Positions 52,352 to 60,757 of a DNA stretch of 64,000 nucleotides are shown piece by piece. Numbering within the stretch: the first letter of the stretch is position 1; each line of letters starts with the position of its first letter. Both the position numbers and the translations under genes were made by a program. The notes under the pieces are model-generated. The model was not told the origin of the DNA and did no database searches. It saw only the letters and a list, made by a program, of their open reading frames with translations. The DNA comes from Anaerolineales bacterium (lineage in GTDB: Bacteria > Chloroflexota > Anaerolineae > 4572-78 > J111), in NCBI GenBank assembly GCA_020634935.1, contig JACKAT010000010.1, positions 62,001 to 126,000 of the forward strand, read 5' to 3'.

Positions 52352-52746
52352 TGGGATTCGTTAGAGCCAACCAAAGGTGAGGCGACTAGCCAATTGACAT
52401 CCTCATCTGGATGATTCATTCCTCTCGCTTAAAGGTTTTTTGGCCGTCCGTTTCTTGCCACAACACAATCCAAAGTAGTATTCTATTACTGCAACTTGTA
52501 GAAAAAGAACTGCTTGATGAATTGAGGGGATCAAACCACGGTATTGTGGAACCTGAGGATAGATTTATTCACTGTTTCCTCTCATCTCATCCGGTATACT
52601 CGGCCATCAGCGTTGCGGCAGACACCGGCCATATTTCATGCTGCCTCACGGATTCTACGAACGCCGGCGAGTCTGTCAAGAAATGCAATGAAGGAATTAA
52701 TAGTGAAAGCATGAAACGGCCGAGCTACCCCCACGCTGAACTAACG
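52352..52746. other. Non-coding gap before the satellite array
   Basis: I see no gene. Open frames here run into the tandem array and have no ribosome site or family match. Confidence 0.5.
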
Positions 52747-52972
52747 CTCGGCGGTCGGTACGGACCGTTCGGCGGTTGGTACGAACCATTCGGCGGTCGG
52801 TACGGGCCGTTCGGCGGCGGTACGAACCGTTCGGCGACGGTACGGACCGTTCGGCGGTTGGTACGAACCATTCGGCGGTCGGTACGGGCCGTTCGGCGGT
52901 GGTAGGAACCGTTCGGCGGTGGTAGGAACCATTCGGCGGTCGGTAGGAACCGTTCGGCGGTGGTAGGAACCG
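52747..52972. repeat. 20-21-bp GGTTCGGCGGT satellite array
   Basis: Eleven units like ttcggcggtcggtacggacc plus one base, alternating gtacgaacc/gtaggaacc ends. Each junction is self-complementary (ggtacgaacc with ggttcg), so long alternative hairpins are possible. Both strands stay open and would code Pro/Arg-rich heptads, but this is probably a simple satellite. Confidence 0.85.
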
Positions 52973-53011
52973 TTTTTCGAACCCAATTGAGAACTGTTCT
53001 ATTGATCAAGA

Positions 53012-53141
53012 GTAACTGCTCAGGCATGTCATTTCGAGCGACGAAGGAGCGAGAAATCTCCACGTCGCTGTTGGCAACCTACCGTCCGGGAGATTTCTCG
53101 GCAAAAAACGCCTCGAAATGACATGACGGCTGAGTAGTTAC
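53012..53141. mobile_element. 130-bp MITE with 8-bp target duplication
   Basis: Terminal arms gtaactgctcag (53012-53023) and ctgagtagttac (53130-53141) match at 11 of 12. GATCAAGA flanks both sides (53004-53011 and 53142-53149), as a target-site duplication. Inner arms catgtcatttcgag and ctcgaaatgacatg are exact complements. The core is shared with the element at 20982-21127. No transposase. Confidence 0.8.
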
Positions 53142-53167
53142 GATCAAGAAAGGAACCAACCCAACCC

Positions 53168-54427
53168 ATGAACCTAACCCACCGCGATCAAGCCCTCTAT
53201 CGCGGCGATGATGGCCCGGCGGCCAAAATGGCCATGTCGATCATCGTGCGCATGGCCGAAGTGGCCGGCGTCGATCAACTGATGGACATCACCGCCGCCC
53301 ACATCGACAGCACCCTTTATATGGGCGACGCGACCCTTGAGTTCGCCGAGCGGCTGGCCGGTTGGGGCGCTAAAGTGGTCGTGCCGACCACGCTCAACGT
53401 CAGCGGGGTCGATGAGCAGCATTGGGCCGATTGGCCCGTGCCGCCCGAATGGGCCGAGAAGGCCCGCCGGCAGATGGTCGCTTACCACAGTATGGGCTGC
53501 ACGCCGACCTGGACCTGCGCTCCCTACCAAACCGACCTGCGCCCCCACTTCGGCCAGCAGATCGCCTGGGGCGAGTCGAACGCCATTGCCTTCGCCAACT
53601 CGGTCATCGGCGCTCGCACCGAGCGCTATCCCGACCTGATGGACATCTGCGCCGCCATCACCGGCCGCGTTCCGGCGACGGGGCTGCACCTGACCGAAAA
53701 TCGGGCCGGGCAGATCCTTTTAAATCTGCGCGATATTCCGCTGGCGTTGCAACAGGACGACGCCTTTTATCCGGTGCTGGGGCATCTCATCGGCCAACTG
53801 GCCGGTGACGATATTCCCGTTGTCGATGGGCTGCAAGTGATGCCGGAAGAAGACCAGCTTAAAGCGTTGGGCGCGGCGTCGGCCTCATCCGGCGCGGTGG
53901 CGTTGTTTCACCTGGTCGGCATTACGCCCGAAGCGCCCACTTTGGCCGCCGCTTTTCAAAACCAACTGCCGCAGCAAATCATCGACATTACCCTCGCTGA
54001 CTTACGTAGGGCTCGCCGCCAGCTAACCACGGCTACGGGTGAAAAGCTGGATATGGTGGTGCTGGGCAGCCCCCACTTCTCGCCGGCCGAGTTCAAGCAG
54101 CTCGCGCCGCTGGTGGCCGGCCGGCAGCGACATCCCAACGTGCAATTTTTGATCACCTCCAGCCGGGCTATGGCCGCGCTGGCCGACAAAGCCGGTTATC
54201 TGGAGCCGCTCCGCCAATTTGGGGCCAAACTAACGGTCGATACCTGCATCCTGACCACACCCATGCTGCCGGACACGATTAAAGTTCTAATGACCAACTC
54301 GGCCAAATACGCCTACTATTCGCCCGGTATGCTCAAAACGCAGGTGGTGTTCGGCTCGCTGGCCGACTGCGTTCAATCGGCGGTTGAGGGGCACGTGGTG
54401 AGGGATGAGTCGCTATGGGCCGAATAA
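53168..54427 (+). CDS. Aconitase X large (catalytic) subunit
   Basis: 419 residues (DUF521). Fe-S dehydratase of the aconitase superfamily. Segments KVVVPTTLNVSGVDEQHW, YHSMGCTPTWTCAPYQTD with two conserved cysteines, and VDTCILTTPML are characteristic. Bacterial members act as cis-3-hydroxy-L-proline dehydratase, archaeal ones as mevalonate-5-phosphate dehydratase. It overlaps the swivel-domain gene by 13 bases; a transporter and a PLP enzyme follow, favouring amino-acid catabolism. Confidence 0.92.
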   Translation: MNLTHRDQALYRGDDGPAAKMAMSIIVRMAEVAGVDQLMDITAAHIDSTLYMGDATLEFAERLAGWGAKVVVPTTLNVSGVDEQHWADWPVPPEWAEKARRQMVAYHSMGCTPTWTCAPYQTDLRPHFGQQIAWGESNAIAFANSVIGARTERYPDLMDICAAITGRVPATGLHLTENRAGQILLNLRDIPLALQQDDAFYPVLGHLIGQLAGDDIPVVDGLQVMPEEDQLKALGAASASSGAVALFHLVGITPEAPTLAAAFQNQLPQQIIDITLADLRRARRQLTTATGEKLDMVVLGSPHFSPAEFKQLAPLVAGRQRHPNVQFLITSSRAMAALADKAGYLEPLRQFGAKLTVDTCILTTPMLPDTIKVLMTNSAKYAYYSPGMLKTQVVFGSLADCVQSAVEGHVVRDESLWAE

Positions 54428-54846
54428 TTCGGGGGACCGTCATCGTCGCGGGTGAGGGCCAGGGTCAACTGCTGGTCAGCGCCGAACCGCTCAGCTTTTG
54501 GGGCGGCTACGATTACCACACCGGCGAGATCATCGACCGCCGTCATCCGCTGTCGGGCCAGATCGCCGCCGGCCGGGTTCTGGCGATTCCGTTCACGCGC
54601 GGCTCAAGTACGACCACCGCGGTGCTGCTCGAAGCCGTCCGGGCCGGCACTGCGCCCGCCGCCATCCTAACCACCGGCCCCGATCACTTCTTCGCCCTGG
54701 CCTCGATTGTGGCCGACGAGATGTACGGCCAACCGATTCCGCTGGTGGCGCTGTCGGAGGTTGATTTTGCGACTTTGCGCACAGAGCAACCGGTAGAGGT
54801 CAAAACCGATGGGACGATTGTCATTGCCGAGGGTGATCAAATTTGA
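54415..54846 (+). CDS. Aconitase X small (swivel domain) subunit
   Basis: 143 residues (DUF126). IRGTVIVAGEGQGQLLVSAE, FWGGYDYHTGEIIDRRHPLS and FTRGSSTTTAVLLEA with the catalytic serine region are clear. It pairs with the upstream DUF521 subunit. The two are fused in many bacterial enzymes, so the split form is notable. Its stop overlaps the transporter start (TTGA). Confidence 0.93.
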   Translation: MGRIIRGTVIVAGEGQGQLLVSAEPLSFWGGYDYHTGEIIDRRHPLSGQIAAGRVLAIPFTRGSSTTTAVLLEAVRAGTAPAAILTTGPDHFFALASIVADEMYGQPIPLVALSEVDFATLRTEQPVEVKTDGTIVIAEGDQI

Positions 54847-55721
54847 ACCTCCAAGCATTACCCTACATCCTCTTAACCGGCGCGGCTTTCGGTACCAATT
54901 TGGTTGCTTTACGCTTTGCGATTGGCGAATTTGAACCGTTTGCCTTAGCCGGCCTGCGTTTGGCCGTCGCCAGTTTGGCCTTTCTCATCGTTTATCTGAT
55001 CGATCCACGCCATCATCCCTGGCCGACTAACCCCAAACTCTGGCGTCACATCTTATTGGTCGGTACGGTCGGCACGGCTGTACCGCAGGTGGCTACGGTG
55101 TTATCGCTGCAATATCAGTCGAGTGGTATCACGGCCATTCTGGTGGCAACCGGACCGGCGCTCACGGTGCTGGTCGCGCACTTTGCTCTGGCCGACGAGC
55201 GCTTGAGCTGGCGCAAAGGGATTGGGGTTATGGCGGCTTTGGGCGGCGCATTGCTTTTAACCTTGCGGGGTGAGACCGGCTTGCCGGACATCACCCAAAC
55301 CAATCCTGTAGGTTATGCGTTGATTTTTTTAGTGCTGATCTGCGTCACGTTTGTGACGATCTATACCCGCAAGTATCTACGTGCGTTTAAGCCCTTTGAT
55401 TTGGTCAGCCTGCAAATGTTCATTGCCACATTGGTGGTTATGCCTTTCGTGGTCATCTTGACCGGCGTTAACTTGCAAAGCGTGTCCGGCCCCGGTTATA
55501 TTGCGCTGGCCTTCACCTCACTAGTCGGTAATTTTATGGCTTTTCTGTTATATTACTACAGCATCCATCGTTTTGGGGCTTCGACTGCGGCCATGACCAA
55601 TTACGTCATTCCCGCCGCGGCGCTTCTGGGTGGGGTGTTCATTCTGAACGAAACCGTTACCATCGGGATGATGGCCGGAATGGGCATTATTGTTTTTGGC
55701 ATTAGTTTGGCCAGTTCATGA
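54843..55721 (+). CDS. EamA/DMT-family transporter
   Basis: 292 residues with ten predicted helices in two EamA repeats (about 5-140 and 155-290). TTG start overlapping the previous stop, with GAGGG upstream, indicates coupling. EamA proteins exchange amino acids or small metabolites. Context suggests import or export of hydroxyproline-like or D-amino-acid-like compounds handled by the flanking enzymes. Confidence 0.9.
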   Translation: MNLQALPYILLTGAAFGTNLVALRFAIGEFEPFALAGLRLAVASLAFLIVYLIDPRHHPWPTNPKLWRHILLVGTVGTAVPQVATVLSLQYQSSGITAILVATGPALTVLVAHFALADERLSWRKGIGVMAALGGALLLTLRGETGLPDITQTNPVGYALIFLVLICVTFVTIYTRKYLRAFKPFDLVSLQMFIATLVVMPFVVILTGVNLQSVSGPGYIALAFTSLVGNFMAFLLYYYSIHRFGASTAAMTNYVIPAAALLGGVFILNETVTIGMMAGMGIIVFGISLASS

Positions 55722-55779
55722 GGAGCGACAAAGTTTACTTTGTCATCCAGACCAGGGACAAAGTAAACTTTGTCGCTCC
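55722..55779. repeat. 23-bp perfect inverted repeat (TTTACTTTGTC type)
   Basis: Two 23-base arms (55722-55744 and 55757-55779) are exact complements and begin ggagcgacaaag. Each arm is itself palindromic (caaagtttactttg). Same family as the 19298 array units. It lies between the transporter and D-threonine aldolase-like genes and could act as an internal terminator or processing site. Confidence 0.8.
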
Positions 55780-55808
55780 AGGCTTTTATATTCATACGAG
55801 GAGTCAGC

Positions 55809-56858
55809 ATGCATATCAATCAGATTGATACCCCGGCGGCAGTGGTCGATATTGATAAATTGGAGGCGAACATCAATCGCCTGCAAGATTATCTCGACCA
55901 GCACGGCGTGGCCAACCGGCCGCACATCAAAACCCACAAAATCCCGGAGATGGCGCACATGCAGTTGAGGGCCGGCGCGGTGGGTGTTACCTGCCAAAAA
56001 TTGGGCGAGGCCGAGGTGATGGCCCAGGCCGGTATTCGCGATATCTTCCTGCCATACAACATTTTGGGCGAAACCAAACTGGAGCGCCTGATGCACTTAA
56101 CTCGCCGGGTTCAAATCAGCGTCACTGCTGACTCAGAGGTCACGGTGCGCGGGCTGTCGCAAGCGGCCCGGCGCGAGGGGACGACCCTGCCGGTGCTGGT
56201 CGAGTTCGACAGCGGCATCGGCCGCTGCGGGACGCAATCGCCGCAGGAGACGGCAGAGCTGGCCCAGATCATCGCCAAATCGCCCGGCCTGCATTTCGGC
56301 GGGTTGATGACCTACCCCATCAGCGCTCATGTCGATGCCTTTGTCGCCGAAACGAAATCACGGCTCGCCACCGCCGGCCTGCCGGTCGAGCGGATCAGCG
56401 GCGGGGGTAGCCCCTGCATGTGGCAGGTCCACGAGCATCCCGCCATCACCGAGCATCGAGCCGGCACCTACGTCTACGGCGACCGGGCCATGGTCAAATC
56501 CGGCGCGATGAGCTTGGAGCAATGCGCGTTCACCATCATCGCCACAGTGATCAGCCGGCCCACGGCAGAGCGAGGCATTTTGGACAGCGGCAGCAAAACG
56601 CTATCATCAGATTTACAGGGGTTGGAAGGCTATGGTCTCATCTTGGAGTATCCTGAGGCCAGCATCTACCAGCTGAACGAGGAGCACGCCCACGTCGATT
56701 TTTCCCCATGCCCCCGCAAACCCGACATCGGCGAACGAGTGACGGTCATTCCCAACCACTGCTGCGTAGCGAACAATTTGTTCAATCAGATTATCGGCGT
56801 TCGCGGGGAGGTGGTCGAGGTGGTGTGGCCGGTGGCGGCAAGGGGATTGTTACAGTAG
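55809..56858 (+). CDS. D-threonine aldolase/D-serine dehydratase-family PLP enzyme
   Basis: 349 residues from the ATG at 55809 (GAGGAG site). Alanine-racemase-like N-terminal barrel: RPHIKTHKIPEMAHMQ carries the Schiff-base lysine; GGGSPCMW binds PLP phosphate. C-terminal domain has the metal-binding PNHCCVANN (His and Cys). Family reactions are D-threonine or 3-hydroxy-D-aspartate cleavage and D-serine dehydration. Beside aconitase X it may act on hydroxylated amino acids. Confidence 0.92.
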   Translation: MHINQIDTPAAVVDIDKLEANINRLQDYLDQHGVANRPHIKTHKIPEMAHMQLRAGAVGVTCQKLGEAEVMAQAGIRDIFLPYNILGETKLERLMHLTRRVQISVTADSEVTVRGLSQAARREGTTLPVLVEFDSGIGRCGTQSPQETAELAQIIAKSPGLHFGGLMTYPISAHVDAFVAETKSRLATAGLPVERISGGGSPCMWQVHEHPAITEHRAGTYVYGDRAMVKSGAMSLEQCAFTIIATVISRPTAERGILDSGSKTLSSDLQGLEGYGLILEYPEASIYQLNEEHAHVDFSPCPRKPDIGERVTVIPNHCCVANNLFNQIIGVRGEVVEVVWPVAARGLLQ

Positions 56859-56864
56859 ATAAAT

Positions 56865-59687
56865 CTACCCCGCCTTCCTCATCTCCAACCAATTTTGCCC
56901 CACCTCCAGATCGACCTTCAGCGGAATCCGCAGTTTAAACGCCTCGCTCATTACATCATGCGTGAGTTTGATGGCCTGATCCAACTCATCTTCGGGCGCT
57001 TCTAAAACAAGCTCGTCGTGAACCTGCAAGAGCATGCGGGTTTGGAAGCCTTGGTTGGCCAATTCGCGGTGGAGGGTAATCATGGCCTGCTTCATAATAT
57101 CGGCGGCGGTACCCTGGATGGGCATGTTGATGGCTTCGCGCTCGGCCCGGGCGCGTTGAGCGCCGGTCAGTCCGGCCAGTTGGGAGAAGTCCCGCTTGCG
57201 GCCCAACAGCGTCTCGACGTAGCCTTGCTCGGCGGCCAGTTTCTCGGTGCGGTCGATGTAGGTTTTGACCCCCGGATATTTTTCAAAATAGGTTTCGATA
57301 AAGGCGCGGGCTTCTTCCCGACTCATGCCGGTTCCCTGCGCCAGACCGAAAGCGGTCTGGCCGTAAATCAAACCAAAGTTGACCGTTTTAGCGATACGCC
57401 GTTGGTACTTGTCGATCTGATCCTGGGGTACGCCTAACACCGCCGAGGCGGTGGCGGTGTGGATGTCTTCATCATTCTCGAAGGCATTGAGTAGACCGGC
57501 GTCTTCGGTGATGTGAGCCAGAATGCGCAGCTCAACCTGGGAGTAATCCGCTGCAATCAAATAATGCCCATCTTCGGCCACAAAGGCCCGCCGGATCTCG
57601 CGGCCTTGCTCGGTGCGGATGGGGATGTTTTGCAGATTGGGATCGCTGCTGGACAGCCGCCCGGTGGAGATACCGATCTGGTTGTAATTGGTATGGATGC
57701 GACCGGTGCGCGGATTGACCAGTGCCGGTAGGGCATCGACATAGGTGCTTTTGAGTTTGGCCAGCGTGCGATGCTCCAAAATCAACTCGATAATTTCGTG
57801 CTGGCCTTGCAGCCCTTCCAGCACATTGGCGGCAGTGGAATAGTGACCACTCTTGTTTTTCTTAAGCCCTTGGGTCGGCAGACCTAATCTGCTAAACAGG
57901 ATATCGGATAGCTGCTGGGTGGAGTTGAGGTTGAACTCGGTTCCCGCCGCTTGATGAACGGCCTGCTCCAATTCGCCCAGGCGACGGGTCATCTGGTACG
58001 ACATTTGGCGCAGGGCGTCGGTATCGAGCTTGATGCCGGCCAGTTCCATATCGATCAGGACGTAAATGAGCGGTAAATCGAGCGTTTCAAAAATATGCCG
58101 GAAATCTTTGTCCGCTTGCAGCGGCTTATCGACGATGCCGGCCAGTCGCAGCGTCATATCGACATCGGCGGCAGCGTAGGGCGTTACTTGTTCAATCGAA
58201 ATTTGATCCATCGTCAGTTGGTTTTTGCCGGTGCCGATCAACTCCTTGATCTCGGTCATCTGGATGTTAAGCTCTTCTCGAACCAACTCTTTTAAACCGT
58301 AACGGGCGGCCGGCGCGTTGTTGCCGATATAAGCCGCGATCATCGTATCGTAAATCGGCGGCTTAACCGGCATACCGTGCCGTTGCAGCAGTACCATATC
58401 GAACTTCGCGTTGTGCATATATTTGAGCGCGTCAGATCGAGCCAATATCGGAGCCAGGGCGTTCTGCACGGTCGTCAGGGCAAGCTGCTGCGGCACATCG
58501 GCCGATTCCGGTTCGTCAAATAGACTGGCCTGCTCGCCGGGTTGAGGTTCGGCTTTGTGGCCGTGGGCCAGGGGGATGTAATACCCCTGGCCGGCCTTCG
58601 GCGTGATGGCGATGCCGACCAGCTTGGCCTGGACTTCATCAGTGCTGTCGGTTTCGACATCGACGCACAGGCGGTCGCTCTGCTTGAGCTGGCCGACCAA
58701 CGCGTCAAGTTTGGCCTCGGTATCGACGGTGATGTACTGGCCGTCCGGATCGACGGGGCCGGTCGGGGTTTTGGGGGCAACAGTGGCCACCTCTTCCGGC
58801 GACTTATCGGGCGGCGCGCCGGGGATGCGGTTGAAGATGGTGTTGAATTCCAGCTCGACAAAGAGATTGGCGACCTCGACGATATCGAAATCCATCGTTT
58901 TGCCAGCCTGGATGTTGAGTTCCACGCCCGGCACATCGGTGATGATGCGGCCTAACTCGCGCGATAGGAAGGCGCTCTCCCGGTCGGCTTCCAATTTGGC
59001 GCGCGTCCCCTTGGCGATTTGGTCGAGATGGTCGTAGATGCCTTCCAGGGTGCCGTACTCTTGGATCAACTTGGCCCCCCCTTTTTCGCCGATACCCTTG
59101 ACGCCGGGGATGTTGTCGCTGGTGTCGCCGACCAGTCCCTTGAGTTCGATCAGTTGTTTGGGCGTTACGCCGTAGCGCTCTTCGACTTTGGCTTCGTCAT
59201 ACAGCACCCGATCGGCGAATTTACTGCCGGAAATGACAACTTTGATATTGGGGGCGACCAGTTGAAAGGCGTCGCGGTCGCCGGTGACAATCAACGCTTC
59301 GATATCTTTGGCGGCGGCTTGCGTCGCCAAAGTGCCGAGCAGGTCATCGGCTTCATAGCTCTCTTTGGTGAAGATCGGCATATTGAAGGCGGTCACCAGC
59401 TTCTGGATACGATCGATTTGGGTGTTCAGGTCTTCGGGCATCTTCTCGCGAGTAGCTTTGTAGTCGCCGTACATCTCGTGGCGAAAGGTGTCGCCTAAAT
59501 CAAAGGTGACGATGAAGTAATCCGGATCGTACTCCTTCCAGACGGCCAGGAGCATATTGGTGAAGCCATAAACGGCATGCGTTGGCTCGCCATCGCTGGT
59601 GTTGAAGGTGGCCGGCATGCCGAAGTAAGCCCGGTAGGCCAGAGCGTGTCCATCGATAAGAATAAGCGTTTCTTTTTTATCCGTCAT
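56865..59687 (-). CDS. polA: DNA polymerase I
   Basis: 940 residues from the ATG at 59687 (MTDKKETLILIDGHALAYRA); a longer frame upstream overlaps cdsA and is not the start. The 5'-3' exonuclease domain (about 1-300; YEADDLLGTLA, VTGDRDAFQL, GDTSDNIPGVKGIG) is followed by a 3'-5' exonuclease domain with DVETDS, MHNAKFD and YAAADVD, so proofreading residues appear present, and the polymerase domain (DYSQVELRILAH, RRIAKTVNFGLIYGQTAFGL, LLQVHDELVLE). It starts 4 bases after the cdsA stop. Confidence 0.97.
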   Translation of the reverse strand: MTDKKETLILIDGHALAYRAYFGMPATFNTSDGEPTHAVYGFTNMLLAVWKEYDPDYFIVTFDLGDTFRHEMYGDYKATREKMPEDLNTQIDRIQKLVTAFNMPIFTKESYEADDLLGTLATQAAAKDIEALIVTGDRDAFQLVAPNIKVVISGSKFADRVLYDEAKVEERYGVTPKQLIELKGLVGDTSDNIPGVKGIGEKGGAKLIQEYGTLEGIYDHLDQIAKGTRAKLEADRESAFLSRELGRIITDVPGVELNIQAGKTMDFDIVEVANLFVELEFNTIFNRIPGAPPDKSPEEVATVAPKTPTGPVDPDGQYITVDTEAKLDALVGQLKQSDRLCVDVETDSTDEVQAKLVGIAITPKAGQGYYIPLAHGHKAEPQPGEQASLFDEPESADVPQQLALTTVQNALAPILARSDALKYMHNAKFDMVLLQRHGMPVKPPIYDTMIAAYIGNNAPAARYGLKELVREELNIQMTEIKELIGTGKNQLTMDQISIEQVTPYAAADVDMTLRLAGIVDKPLQADKDFRHIFETLDLPLIYVLIDMELAGIKLDTDALRQMSYQMTRRLGELEQAVHQAAGTEFNLNSTQQLSDILFSRLGLPTQGLKKNKSGHYSTAANVLEGLQGQHEIIELILEHRTLAKLKSTYVDALPALVNPRTGRIHTNYNQIGISTGRLSSSDPNLQNIPIRTEQGREIRRAFVAEDGHYLIAADYSQVELRILAHITEDAGLLNAFENDEDIHTATASAVLGVPQDQIDKYQRRIAKTVNFGLIYGQTAFGLAQGTGMSREEARAFIETYFEKYPGVKTYIDRTEKLAAEQGYVETLLGRKRDFSQLAGLTGAQRARAEREAINMPIQGTAADIMKQAMITLHRELANQGFQTRMLLQVHDELVLEAPEDELDQAIKLTHDVMSEAFKLRIPLKVDLEVGQNWLEMRKAG

Positions 59688-59691
59688 AGTT

Positions 59692-60480
59692 CTATCCAAT
59701 CCACAGGGCGTAATAGTAAACGACAATGCTGACAAACAGGACACTATCGAGGCGATCCAAAAAACCGCCGTGTCCGGGGAAAAGTTTGGAAGAGTCCTTA
59801 ACCCCGACATGGCGTTTCATCATCGAGATCGACAGATCGCCGAAGAGACCCGCCACGGCGATAATCGCCCCTAAAATTATCCCCGCGATCCAACTCAGAC
59901 TCGAAGCGATCAAAACGACCACTACAGCGCCGATCATGCCCCCTACCACACCGCCGGCCAAACCCTCCCACGTTTTCTTGGGGCTGTGCCGGGGCCAGAG
60001 TTTGTGGCGGCCCCACGTTCGCCCCACCAGATAAGCCATTGTATCGGCGCTCCAGTTGGCGATGAGAGCCAGCCAGACCCAGGCCAGGCCATCGGGCAGT
60101 TGGCGGAGAGCCACCAGCCGGGCCATGCCCCAGCCGATATACAGCCCGCCGGCCACGGTCAGCGCCCAATCGGCTGTAGGGGTCGAGCTGTTGGTACGAA
60201 AAAGCTGCCAGACCAACGAAGACAACAACGCCAGCGAGATACTTAACCCCAGCAAGCCTAAATCAGTGAAATACCCGTCACACATCAACAGGAAGATGAA
60301 GCCCAGGAGTAAAGCATAGATGACATCGTACCCCTTGGCTCGCATCATATGGCAAAATTCCCACCCGGTAATCAGGGTGACGATGGTTGTGCTCGCAAAA
60401 AACCACAGTCCGCCGGCAAAGATGGCCGCCGCAACAATGGGCAGGGCTATGAGGGCAGTGATTATCCGTGTCCGGAGCAT
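59692..60480 (-). CDS. cdsA: Phosphatidate cytidylyltransferase
   Basis: 262 residues, about eight membrane helices. Makes CDP-diacylglycerol from CTP and phosphatidate for phospholipid synthesis. The C-terminal signature GDLSISMMKRHVGVKDSSK followed by FPGHGGFLDRLDS is complete. It is followed by polA at 4-base spacing. Confidence 0.95.
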   Translation of the reverse strand: MLRTRIITALIALPIVAAAIFAGGLWFFASTTIVTLITGWEFCHMMRAKGYDVIYALLLGFIFLLMCDGYFTDLGLLGLSISLALLSSLVWQLFRTNSSTPTADWALTVAGGLYIGWGMARLVALRQLPDGLAWVWLALIANWSADTMAYLVGRTWGRHKLWPRHSPKKTWEGLAGGVVGGMIGAVVVVLIASSLSWIAGIILGAIIAVAGLFGDLSISMMKRHVGVKDSSKLFPGHGGFLDRLDSVLFVSIVVYYYALWIG

Positions 60481-60487
60481 AGTCTCT

Positions 60488-60618
60488 GATTTGAGTTTAA
60501 TGAGTTCATAGAGTTTAGGGAGTTTTCAAATGAAATAGTGGGTAAATTTTGCTTAAGTATGAGAGCGAGCACTTGTAAAAAACTCATTAACTCTACTAAC
60601 TCCAAAACTCTATAAACT
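60488..60618. repeat. GAGTTTA inverted-repeat spacer
   Basis: gagtttaatgagttcataga (left) faces aactcattaactctactaac and ctctataaac (right). Same family as 28262-28378. Confidence 0.6.
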
Positions 60619-60672
60619 TTATTGTAAAGTTAGGAAAACACAGTGTAGATCAGGATGAGTCAAACGCAAAAA

Positions 60673-60708
60673 AAGGGAATAGAATTTGTCGCGACCTTCT
60701 ATTCCCTT
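60673..60708 (-). terminator. gyrA terminator
   Basis: aagggaatagaa (60673-60684) and ttctattccctt (60697-60708) pair perfectly; on the minus strand the hairpin is followed by a run of T. It lies 50 bases past the gyrA stop. Confidence 0.9.
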
Positions 60709-60757
60709 ATATCATTAATCAAATTTTGATTGGTCTGACTATGATTGGGAGCGACGA

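Noticed and set aside
52411..52905. 164-codon frame before the satellite
   Set aside because: It ends in the array, lacks a ribosome site and shows no family features.
52725..53063. Pro/Arg-rich protein encoded across the satellite array
   Set aside because: Both strands are open across a simple repeat; there is no ribosome site and the frame runs through a MITE.
59688..59810. 41-residue N-terminal extension of DNA polymerase I
   Set aside because: It overlaps the end of cdsA and has no family similarity; the polymerase family start is at 59687.
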